From positions 16,125,602 through 16,189,601 of the forward strand of contig CM030715.1 of the NCBI GenBank assembly GCA_017979445.1: a stretch of DNA of 64,000 nt, written 5' to 3'. The position numbers and the translations under genes were made by a program. This DNA comes from Akebia trifoliata. Lineage: Eukaryota > Streptophyta > Magnoliopsida > Ranunculales > Lardizabalaceae. The notes beneath the pieces are model-generated. The model saw only the letters and a program-made list of their open reading frames with translations. It made no database searches and was not told where the DNA came from. This document shows, one piece after another, positions 54,895 through 64,000 of this stretch. Positions within the stretch are counted from its first letter, which is position 1; the number at the start of each line of letters is the position of its first letter.

Positions 54895-55760
54895 GTTTTA
54901 AAGAAAAGAGTTTTTCGGCTCGGAGCCGACATTAATGCGAAGTTGGCATCAACACGGGACTGGCAAAATATTTTGAAAAAGAATTACATCAGCCGGAGCT
55001 GGCATCGACACGGAGCCGATAAAAAGATTTCATCAGCACGGAGCTGGCATCGACACGAAGTCGATAAAAAGATTTCATCAGCATGGAGTTGGCATCGACA
55101 TTGAGTCGGTAAAAAAGATTTTGAAAAAGAATTACATCAGCCGGAGCTGGCATTGACACGGAACTGGCATCGACATTGAGTAAGTAAAATTTAAAAACGA
55201 TTACATCAGCACGAAGCTGGCATTGACACAGAGTCGGTTAAAGTTAAAACGATTTCATCAGCACGGAGCTGGCATCGACACGGAGTCGGTAAAACATTTT
55301 TAAAAAGAAATTTCAACAGCACGGAGCTAGCATCGACACGGAGTCGATAAAATATTTTGAAAAAGAAATTTCATCAGCACGGAGCTAGCATCGACACGGA
55401 GTCAGTAAAATTAAAAAGATTTTATCAGCACGGAGCTGGCATCGACATGGAGTCGGTAAAAATTAAAACGATTACATCAGCACGAAGCTGGCATCGACAC
55501 GGAGTCGGTAAAATTTAAAAATGATTTCCTCAGCACGGAGCTGGCATCAACACAGAGTCGATAAAATATTTTGAAAAATAAATTTCATCAGCACGGGGCT
55601 GGCATCGACATTGAGTCAGTAAAATATTTTAAAAAAGAAATTTCATCAGCATGGGACTGGCATCGACATGGAGTCGGTAAACCATTTTAAAAAGAAAATT
55701 TCATCAGCATGGGACTGGCATCGACATGGAGTCGGTAAGACATTTTGAAAAAGAAGATTA
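54895..55760 (-). repeat. Tandem double-hairpin array of C, about 15 units
   Basis: Each unit has CAGC-ACGGA-GCTG, then GCAT, then CGAC-ACGGA-GTCG, followed by an A-rich spacer; unit lengths vary from about 45 to 65 bp. The unit next to gag has TCGGC-TCGGA-GCCGA. Several units carry one-sided changes (GCTAG, GTTGG) that weaken the stem. It lies between ORF1 and gag, unlike the arrays of A and B, which lie near the 3' end. Confidence 0.9.
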
Positions 55761-55906
55761 CATTTTGAATTTTGTACACCAACCCATTAAACAATTCATT
55801 TATGCAATGATTATCCACAAAGAAACTAAAAGAAATTTTATCGAACTATTAAAAATTGTTTGACAAATATGATTTTCATTGAATAACAACTTTCAATAAC
55901 TCTGAC
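55761..55906 (-). other. Spacer between ORF1 and the hairpin array
   Basis: No gene. It aligns with 14330-14500 of B1, which marks the ORF1-proximal end of the deletion in B. Confidence 0.65.
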
Positions 55907-57094
55907 TTACATTTTTTTACATGGACGCTTGGATTTGTTTTGATCGTCATCAGGATTGTTAGGACAAGTAGACTTGCTTCTCTTGGTTCTAACGACTAGC
56001 TCTTTGAACTCTGCTGGTCCATCTAGATACCCAAAGGTGTGCTTGTTCCAAGCCTTCTCAATGACATGCACTAACTTTTCAGTCAATGGTTCGGGAGAAA
56101 AGAATTGTTTGTGTTGAGGTAGCGAAAACTCTATAGGTACTCTGTACTGTTCTGGGATCAAGGCAGGTTGGTAAAAAGATGTCTCCTCCAGTCCAATTAA
56201 ACGGACATAATAGGATCCTTTAGTACCTAAAACAGGGTGGTCCGTCATCCACCAAGGGCATCTCAAATCAATATGACAGGCAAGGCGAGAATCCAACCAT
56301 TTGCTCCAAGCTTTAACTGAGTTGTGACACACTAACATGTTTCTTTGGGAAAAGTGCTCAGACCTATACTTGAGGGTTGAAGGAATGTCCACAATTTTAA
56401 GACGATCGCAAAGCCACATATAAAGTAGGTGAGGGCTTCCTTTCAAATCCCTTCCCTCACCATTTTTTATGGCATCCAAACCTGAGAAGGTTTCAGCTAG
56501 AATGAGAGGTACAGGGTTGGCTTTTCTAGAGAGCTGGGAAGCTATGTCTATGAAAGACTCAGGAATAATTTGACCCTCACTTTTGGAGGTCAGTATGTAT
56601 TGGGCTAAGATTCCTAAACACAATCGATAGTCTCTAGTGGCTCTCCAAGCTTCTGGTTTTAAATTAATGGGATGACTACGAGAGTGGTATGGACTCAATA
56701 AGGGTACTAAATCCAATCTCCCGTTACAGACTAAGGCCTTGACTTATTCCTTTGAAATGTTTAGGCCTGCGACGAGGTCACCAGAATATCCTGTCTTCAA
56801 TGAAGGCCTGATTAGAGGACCAGAAGTAGATATCCCCATGATGCCACAATAGTCTTCATGAGTAGGACACAAGTGCATATGTCCAATGTGGAAGATGTGA
56901 AGATAAGGGTTCCAACGCTTAGCCATAGCGCGCAAAAGGTTCCAATCTATCTCAAACTCATGGAAGAACAGGGCGCTTCTCAACATGAATTTTCCAAAGT
57001 TGAATTTCTCTACGGTGTGCATCCCTGTGATGGTTGTTTTGACCAACTGGTCGATTGGGTTATTGCTTGCAGCTAGCATCCTGAGTTGACACAA
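55907..57094 (-). pseudogene. ORF1 of element C, plant-mobile-domain-like protein
   Basis: One frame of 396 codons broken by a single TAA (56744-56746, likely from CAA). Near its start, LLRAMAKRWNPYLHIFHIGH followed by CPTHEDYCGIMGISTSGP resembles the plant mobile domain found in MAIN/MAIL proteins and in some plant transposons (a Trp-rich helix, TFHL-like strand, then D/EDxxxxLG). The second half has AWRATRDYRLCLGILAQYIL, LILAETFSGLDAI and SPHLLYMWLCDRL, and ends in a basic tail (KSKRPCKKM). A protein like this lies before gag in Ogre-type elements; its job in the life cycle is not known. The family call rests on motif memory only. Confidence 0.7.
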
Positions 57095-57129
57095 AAGAAT
57101 AGTTCAGTATATTTCCAAGGTCCATGTAA

Positions 57130-57300
57130 AATTACTTTTCTTTTGAAAATTTTTTGTTCTTATGGAAAACACCTTCTTGAAAATACTTTTCTTTTTTAAA
57201 AATATTTTTTCCTAGAGAACACTCCTTTTGGAAAACCTACTTTCTGGAAAATATTTTTTTTTTGTAAACCACTTTTGTTTTTTGAAAATTTGATTTCCAT
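57130..57300 (-). repeat. TTTTCC/GGAAAA tract (C)
   Basis: As at 14040-14300 and 28605-28920, directly before ORF1. Confidence 0.55.
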
Positions 57301-57439
57301 TTTGATTTAAATGGCCCAGTCTTTCATGATTATTGGATCGAGATGGACTGGGTCATTATTGAATTTTTGCAAGAAATGGATCTTTATTGGGTCGGTGCAC
57401 CCATTTTAATTTCTGAAAACAAAATTTTGATCCTTGAGG

Positions 57440-58310
57440 ACAATCATAAACTTTGGTCTCATCATTCACATACATCAATCATTAGGTTCCATTCAATGAA
57501 CAACTTGGGAACACCCACGATAAGTTCGAGTCGTGACTTACAGGGAAGGTTTCTAAACTCTAAGCTTACTACGTGCAATGCATTTTTATCTAGCCACCCT
57601 TGCCCAAGCACACCTATATACCTCTCAAGCATACTCAATCAGACGGTACATGGTGACTTGATTTGATATACCGTATAGGTGATAATCTAAAACTTCAATT
57701 CACTTCTCTGAAGCTAAAAATAGCTAGTTTGATCCCCAGTTGAGAGGTGACTCACGATGCTGAGCAAGGGCCCACTTAAGTACCTCTCGTCTAGAATAGA
57801 CGTAGTCTATCCCCCTCGTACAGTAGGGTACAGCGGGACAGGATCTTGCTTAGGCATTGGTTTTGATCAAGAAGTGCAATTGATGTACTTGGATTATCTT
57901 TTATATACCTACAGGTACGAGTCAAGAGTTGTACCTTTCATAAATGATTTTCGCATCCCGCGAGGGGACCGACCACGTACTAGTACTACGTTGACAATCG
58001 GGACATGTGACCGTGCGGCTTACAATAGGACAAAGGCTCAAGTCGCTCCAACATGGGTGTATTAATATACCTTTCAGAATCACTCGATCAAACGGTATTG
58101 ATGCCCCAGTTTTATATACCTTACGGTACGTGATTGAAGTTATAGTTTTCATGAAGGACGTCGCATCTCCAAGGAAACCGGGCCACGCACTAGTGCCATG
58201 TTGGCTATTAGGGACATGCAAGCGTGCAATGCAGTAAAGTAAACGTGCTAGTGGTGTGTGCAAATAGGATAGGGTGTGCCCGGGGCATTTTCCAGATGAG
58301 TGGGCCTGTT
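57440..58310 (-). other. Conserved leader block, copy in C
   Basis: Here the sense frame is open for 113 codons (58263-57922, minus; HGTSAWPGFLGDATSFMK, then VYKTGASIPFDRVILKGI) and the antisense frame for 102 codons (57757-58065). The antisense frame shows two nearby compensating shifts relative to B, which keep it open. Confidence 0.6.
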
Positions 58311-58920
58311 GGCCAGATCAAATCATTTCTACATTGATACCACATAGCTCAAAGAGTACCAAATCTATTACATCCACATTACAATCATGTAGACACATTA
58401 AAATATACCTATAGAGACCATGACCTTTTAGATAATCAGTCCACAAGGATAGCACATTCATGGTTACGCATCAACCAATCGATTTTTTTTTCATCATTTT
58501 TTTTCCATTTCTTTTAACGAATGAACTAATAACAAAATGACTTCTCTTTTTATTTTTATATTTTTTATGGTCCAATCGATGATCGCTTTGAATTTTCATT
58601 TTGATCAATTAAATAGTGGCGAGCGGTACGCCCTGAGTTTAAAAAAAATGATCCGTTTGATCTTTTGAAGCTTTAAAACTTAAAAAAAAAATAAATTCCA
58701 AGAGGAAAGTTTCCAAGACTAACGTAAGGCACAAGCTGAGCAAAAAAAAAAATTTTTAATTAATTTTTTTTATTAATTTTTTTGTGTGCTCATTTTGAGG
58801 CACATTGCCTCTGATTTTTGGCTTGGGCCAAAATTTTTATTTTATTTTTTTTATGCTCTTTTTTCCTACTCATTTTATATCCCGACGAGACGTCAAACAG
58901 AAATGCTAGCGTAAACGATT
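58311..58920 (-). other. Outer leader of element C
   Basis: No gene. Loosely collinear with 29936-30330 of B2 (ATTGATACCACAT, TATGGTCCAATC). It fades out by about 58.9 kb, without a recognisable primer-binding site or LTR. Confidence 0.5.
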
Positions 58921-59689
58921 GTAAATGAGCTCAAAAATCGATTATGACTTGAGAAATCCTTCTTCCCTCTTTGTTCTCTTGTCCAAGACTCCCTTAATGT
59001 AAAGCTCTTAGTCTCTTCTCTTATATTTTTATATTTTTATCTTCTAGTTATTTTCTTTTTGGCTAAACAGTCTTGTAAGAAGTAGAAGAAGAAAAATGTG
59101 TAAGTTTCTCCATGAATGAAGAAAAGTTCTTTCATCTCTTATCTTTCCTCTCTTATAATGACATTAGGTTAAGCTCCCCTCCATTGAAGAGTGAAAAAGT
59201 CTAGAGCAAGTTCTTGTGTTGTTTCTAGTTTCATTCCTTTCTTTTATCTAAAATGCTTATGAGTTCTCTTTAAAACATTTTGCACCTTCTATTCTTAATA
59301 TAGAGTTCAAAGAATTCTACTTTGTTTATGTTCTCTCATTTGATTTCATTTGCTAAACTTTCAAATCTAATGAGCTAACACCAAGCCCTTACGATTGAGT
59401 TATAAAAAAGCTAGAGACTAGGAATTGCTCATCAACATGGTCTAGGTAGATCCACCTCCAATGGTGCTTTAATTTCATAAGTTTACTTGCTTTTAACTTC
59501 ATTTACTTTGGTTAATTTTCTAACAACTTTAAATCTTCTTGGTAAGTTCAAAAATACAAAGAAAAATAGTTTTAATTTCTTTTGATTAATTTGAATTTTA
59601 TCTTCTTAGCTTAACTCTACTCCCCCTTTCTCTTGGGTTCAAACCCCTACTTGTCCCACAAGTAAGGTAAAAGTAAGATTAATATTAAC
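58921..59689 (+). other. Border region between C and D
   Basis: No gene. Pyrimidine-rich sequence with CTCTTGGGTTCAAACCCCTA near 59632, a word resembling the end of the LTR or leader of Athila/gypsy elements. An LTR may be hidden here, but I cannot fix its ends. Confidence 0.35.
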
Positions 59690-60480
59690 TCCGGTGGGAA
59701 GAAAAACGAGATTAACACCATTAACATCTAGAATTGTGCTAGGACACATTGTGTCTGTAAAAGGGATTAAAGTAAATGAAGAGAAGGTTGGTTTAATTGA
59801 AAAGTTTCCATCTCCTAAAATTATCAAAGAAATTAGTTCATTCTTAAGGCTATGCATGTTTCTACCGTAGATTCATTAAAGATTTCGAGAAAATCTTGAA
59901 GCCTTTATGTGAACTATTAGGCAAGGATGTTCCTTTCAATTTCTTAGAGTCATGTCTTTTTGCATTTAACAAGTTTAAGTTTGAGTTAACCTCAGCACCC
60001 ATCATTCAACCTCCAAATTAGAATGTTCCATTTGAGGTTATATATGATGCTTTAGACTATGCAATATGCATTGTTTTGGGTCAGTAAATCGATAAACATC
60101 CTCACATTATCCAATACGCCAGTAAACCCTCAGTGATACTCAACTTAACTACTCTACAATATAGAAGGAAATACTAGCAATGGTCTCTACCATTGATAAA
60201 TTCCACTCCTACCTAATAAGATCGAAAGTCGTGGTTTACATAGACCATACTACTTTGACGTACCTTCTATCTAAGAAGGACGTTAAAATATGATTAATCC
60301 ATTGGATTTTGATTTTGTAAGAGTTTGATCTCGAAATTCGAAATAAAAAGGGTGCAAAGAATGGTATAGTAATAACATATCTAGGATTGTTACTAAGTCA
60401 TCTGAGGAATCTTTATCCATTTCTAAATCCTTTCTTGATGAGCAACTTATGCAAATCTCTAAGTTTAACACTCTGTGATA
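59690..60480 (+). pseudogene. Reverse transcriptase end and RNase H of element D (Athila type)
   Basis: Frames change several times. Readable pieces: VLGHIVSVKGIKVNEEKVGL near 59740, FYRRFIKDFEKILKPLCELL near 59855, SAPIIQPPN near 59995, YDALDYAICIVLGQ near 60048, VVYIDHTTLTYLLSKKDV near 60232. These match the RT connection and RNase H of Athila-group gypsy elements (FYRRFIKDFSKI, APIMQPPNW, CDASDYAVGAVLGQ, YTDHAALKYLLSKKDAK). The YVDD catalytic region is missing upstream. Stops and frameshifts are frequent. Confidence 0.8.
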
Positions 60481-60499
60481 TGCTGACATTGTTAGCTAC

Positions 60500-61740
60500 C
60501 TAGTTACAGGTCAATTGCTAGTCTCAATGATTGAGAAGAGAAACTATGTCTCCTTTCAAAATCAAATGATATTTCTAGGACGAACCATACTTATTCAAGT
60601 ATTGTCCCAACCAAATTATTAAATGTTGTCTTCCAATCTATGAGCAAGCCAATATTTTAAAGTTTTGTCATAATCATACTTATAGAGGGCACTTCAGTGG
60701 TAACAAAATTGCTGCAAAACTCTTACAGTGCGGTTTTTTCTAGCAAATCATTTTCTGAAATACTCATGATTTTAACAAATCTTGTAGTCGATGTCAAAAG
60801 TTGGGAAATTTTTCTAAGAGAAATAAAATGTTTTCGAATCCTATTCTGATCATCGAAATTTTTTACGTTTGAGACATAAATTTTATGGGACTCTTTCCTA
60901 TCTCCTAGGGTTTCCAATATTTTCTCGTTGCAGTTGATTACGTATCCAAATGGGTAGAAGTTGTGGCATGTAAAATGAAGGATCACAAGGTAGTGATCCA
61001 CTTTGTCAAGGAGACCATCTTATCAGGATTCAGTACTCTACGAGCTATCATAAATGATAGTGGCTCACATTTCTACAATAAAATTGTTGTTTAGAAAATA
61101 CCTCATAACTCATAAAATTTCAACACCTTACCATCCACAAAACATGAGAACAGGTAAAGATTTCTAACAAAGAAATCAAGACCATTCTAGAAAAAATAGT
61201 CAATCCTTCATGGAAAGATTGGTCTTTGAGATTAAATGACGGATTATGGGCTTATCAAACTGCTTTCAAAACACCAATAAGGATGTCTCCCTACCCGTTA
61301 GTTTTTGACAAGGCCTGTCATCTCCCTGTAGAACTTGAGCATCGAGCATATTAGGCGATCAAGCGCATCAACTTTGATCTTGATAAAGTCGGTAAACATC
61401 GCAAATTACAAGTTGATGAATTAGAAAAGATCAGAAATAACTCTTATGATTGTGTTAAACGTTACAAAAAGCGTAGAAAATTGTATCATGACAAGCACAT
61501 TCTTCGACCAAATTTCAAACCTAGTCAAAAAGTTTTATTATACAATACTCCACATTTTTTCAAAAAATCTCAAATCTTGTTGGACTAAGTCATTTTATCA
61601 TCCAAATAGTTTACCACAATGGTACTGTTAAAGTTCTTAATCCTAAGGACGGATCCATTTTCAAAGTGAATAGCTAGCATCTCAAACCGTATCTCGAGTG
61701 TGTACCTTCAGAGGAAGTTTTGCTCATCGATGAACCGATT
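60500..61740 (+). pseudogene. Integrase of element D (Athila type)
   Basis: Pieces in order: CCLPIYEQANILKFCHNHTY and GHFSGNKIAAKLLQCGFF (zinc-binding His region) near 60630-60740, SRCQK near 60790, INFMGLFP (first catalytic Asp now Asn) near 60875, FLVAVDYVSKWVEVVACKMK, IINDSGSHFYNKIV near 61050 (second Asp present), [20 protein letters not shown] near 61180, [20 protein letters not shown] near 61300, and [34 protein letters not shown] is a signature of Athila integrases. At least five frameshifts. Confidence 0.85.
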
Positions 61741-62590
61741 TGTCAAGTTTAATAGCGTTTTCGTCTGGCTGAAGACGTTAAAATTAGCATTTCTGATAGG
61801 CAACACACTCTTTTTATTTTAGTTTTTGGTAGATTTGGAAGTTTTTGGATGAAGACTGTAATTTCTCATTTTAGTTAGGCCTAAAACTATGCCATTTCCC
61901 TCATCAGGAACAGTTACCAGTTAGGAACCAAAGTGGTAGGTTCTAAACGAAAAATCATAATTGGCCTCATATTTTTAAGGTTGCACACAACTTAGTAAAA
62001 AAGAATGGTCTACCTATCGATAGGTTTTTCCCTTGCTGGTCTTCTTAAAATAGTCATCGATGAATCAAGATGGCATACCCAATGCACCCAAGCTCTACAT
62101 GCTAAAAAGTGACGAGCTGATCCCTTATCACATTAAGCGATATTCTTAGCTACCTTCCTATCCAAACTTGTAGGAACTAGTAATTTTTTTAGTATTTTCT
62201 TTAATTAGATTCTTTCTTAGTAACTAATTAGTGCTTATTTCATTTTAGAATTTTCTTTCGATTCAAAGGTAAGTGGAATTTCCCATCAACCCTAACATCA
62301 AATAACAAGCCTTAATCTTTAACTCGTCTTCTCCATTTTCCATTTCCAAATTTGTCCAAATTAACATTCATAAAAGATCCACTTTACAAATCTCTTTTCT
62401 TAGTTGTGTTCATGCAAATATGAGGTGATCAACGCAATCAACATCAAGTTGCGATCAGATCATAGTCATTACGCTTGCAGATTCGCCACCTTCACTACGT
62501 CATAGTCAATCTTCTCTGCATCGCAATCATCCTCTTACCAATCATTACCAGATTTCAGAAAATCGATCATTTTTCCCTCTTGATTGTAAT
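61741..62590 (+). other. 3' region between integrase and the next ORF of D
   Basis: No gene seen. GTCTGGCTGAAGACGTTAAA and AGGCAACAC near 61760-61810 resemble the conserved sequence after integrase in Athila elements, which often reads GGGAGGCAACCC. Confidence 0.5.
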
Positions 62591-62597
62591 AGTACCT

Positions 62598-63560
62598 ATG
62601 GCTTCATCCAAACAAACTATTTTTTAAGAGTCTATTTGTGATCCCTACTTTCAAGGTACCAACAGATCGTAATTTCATGAGACCATCGCCAAACAAGGGT
62701 GGAGCAATTTGCTCTACATCGATTCTAAAGTTTATTACAAGGAATTAGTGAGAGAATTTTATGCTTCCATAGTTCAGGCAATCCCGTCGTTTCGCCGGTA
62801 ACAATTGAGTTCTATGGCATCACACTTTCCATTGGTTTAGAAGACATCAACACAATCTTAAGAATTACAGAGGTAGAGAATGTAACTTGCCAGATGCATT
62901 ATCTGTTTGAATTTTTTGTCACACGATTGGGTCTTGAGTCACAACACATCAACAAGATGAGTGGAGGATTATTATCGAAAAGATTTGAGCTAATCAGTAT
63001 CTCTATTGGTGATGGGTGGCATTTAACATCTTAGGGACGCAGAATAATACTTTGCTTTTCGTAAAGCACATGTACATCATGCATGCGATCCAGACTAAGG
63101 ATCTGATGTTTTAAGTATCCCGTCTCATCTTAGAAACTCTAATCGATGCCTATGTTAAGCCGAAGAAGGGTCGTTCGTTAGTTTTCCCACACTTAGTCTA
63201 TCAGATTCTTGAGAGGCTAATGGGAGTGCCAATGGCTATACTAGCACCCCAAGACGAGATGGTCCAACTTTCAGAATTCAAGGGTGAATTGCTTTTGGCA
63301 AAGTGTGCCCTGGGTTTATGGTAACCGATACCAGAGCACTTCGAGGAATATGAAACCCCTCATGGTTATGAATGCCCACGACGAGAATTTGATGAAGTTG
63401 GAGCAAGCGAAGCTAGGTCATCTAGTCTACATTTTGAGGACACGTCCCCTTTGGATGATGTCAAACAACGTCCCCTGCAAAAGGCATTTACAAAAAATTT
63501 CAAAGGGATGGGTAAGTTGTATAGAGGGTAGAAGACTTTAGAGCGACGACTCAATGCATA
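62598..63560 (+). pseudogene. Downstream ORF of D, 'putative plant transposon protein' type
   Basis: Begins MASSKQTIF. Other readable pieces are ETIAKQGWSNLLYIDSKVYY and ELVREFYASIVQAIPSF (near 62680-62790), FYGITLSIGLEDINTILRI (near 62810), then KPKKGRSLVFPHLVYQILER (near 63155). This resembles the domain of unknown function found in proteins encoded downstream of pol in many Athila-group elements (GW..L, LV.EFYA, and a repressed LG-type strand). Stops and frameshifts are common. The family name is from memory. Confidence 0.6.
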
Positions 63561-64000
63561 AACAACGCGAGAGAGTAAGAGAATTCCATATAGCCATTGC
63601 TAAAGGCAGATCTCGAAGGAATTAGACACATGATTAGATATTTCCATTAAGAGTTTTTATTATGCTATTAGGTTTACTTTGCCTTCTTAAGTAGCTGTTT
63701 TTATGTTATCTAAATACTATACTATCCATGTTTTGTTCTAAAAATAGTTTTTATTTGTAGTATCTTTCATAAATTATTTTCTTTTTTATAATTATTTTTG
63801 TCTTGGGCTAGTTTATACAGTGTAGGTTGAAAATACTGGTGTGTGTTTTTTCGACATAGCTTAGGAACCAATTACCTAGACTATGATCACAGTATCTTTC
63901 GGTATACTTCTGGCATCATACAACATGATCACGATTAATACGATAGATATAATCGACGTTACGATAGTGGTGAGTGGTGTGTTGTCTCATTTCAGGAGAC
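63561..64000 (+). other. 3' end of the window, no gene seen
   Basis: AT-rich sequence. It probably belongs to the 3' region of D; no LTR end could be identified before the window stops. Confidence 0.5.

Larger units (their letters stand above)
40510..58920 (-). mobile_element. Element C, decayed autonomous Tat/Ogre-type retrotransposon
   Basis: Sense order on the minus strand: leader (58.9-57.1 kb), ORF1 (57094-55907), hairpin array (55760-54895), gag (54816-52.3 kb), protease, G-patch, reverse transcriptase and RNase H (50641-49025), solo-LTR insertion, second RNase H (47262-46861), integrase (46860-45545), captured HD-ZIP IV fragment (43965-43059), polypurine tract and 3' LTR (42657-40510). 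The 5' LTR is not visible, so the element is truncated or its end lies at the border with D. Dual RNase H, G-patch and ORF1 before gag are the marks of the Tat/Ogre group. Confidence 0.85.

Noticed and set aside
58220..58245. An insertion site or transposon end near 58230
   Set aside because: The sequence is the intact version of the leader that B1/B2 interrupted in A, so it serves only as the empty-site reference.

Overview
The window is plant nuclear DNA made almost entirely of LTR retrotransposons stacked inside one another. The evidence for a flowering plant with a large repeat-rich genome is: Ty3/gypsy elements of the Tat/Ogre type (primer-binding site TGGCGACTCCACTGGGGAC, a plant-mobile-domain-like ORF1 before gag, a G-patch after protease, a second RNase H before integrase), a decayed Athila-type element, and a captured fragment of a plant HD-ZIP class IV homeobox gene. 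I found no intact host gene, tRNA, rRNA or CRISPR array. No retroelement reading frame is intact. I cannot name the species.

Layout. 1-5912: element G on the minus strand, with a very long LTR (1563-5912), its primer-binding site, a leader, a 100-N assembly gap and a gag/protease linker scrap. 5914-40512: element A on the plus strand (5' LTR remnant 5914-7395, 3' LTR 39012-40512). A is split by a 25.6-kb insertion at 8716-34294 flanked by the target-site duplication ATTGC. That insertion holds two copies of one non-autonomous family pointing in opposite directions: B1 (plus, 8716-20105) and B2 (minus, 22706-34294). Between them lie a 0.55-kb piece of a third family (20106-20666) and the 3' end of an A-like minus-strand element, Y (20667-22705). 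40510 to about 58.9 kb: element C on the minus strand, the only one with recognisable gag, protease, reverse transcriptase, RNase H and integrase. It also carries ORF1 and the HD-ZIP IV fragment, and a B-type solo LTR (47268-49019, duplication GTGAT) sits in its pol gene. About 58.9-64 kb: Athila-type element D on the plus strand.

How the parts relate. A, B, C and G share a long leader block that contains conserved but unidentified short reading frames. A and B have lost nearly all coding sequence, and B lacks exactly the ORF1, hairpin array and gag that C has at that place, so A and B could only move with enzymes supplied by relatives such as C. C itself carries many stop codons and an integrase with a catalytic Asp changed to Asn.

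The most unusual signals are: (1) the inverted pair B1/B2, whose two outer ends are both U3 ends sharing one target duplication, while both inner ends are U5 ends flanked by GTAAC; and (2) several unrelated tandem arrays in A, B and C built from small hairpins whose loops stay constant while both stem arms change together.
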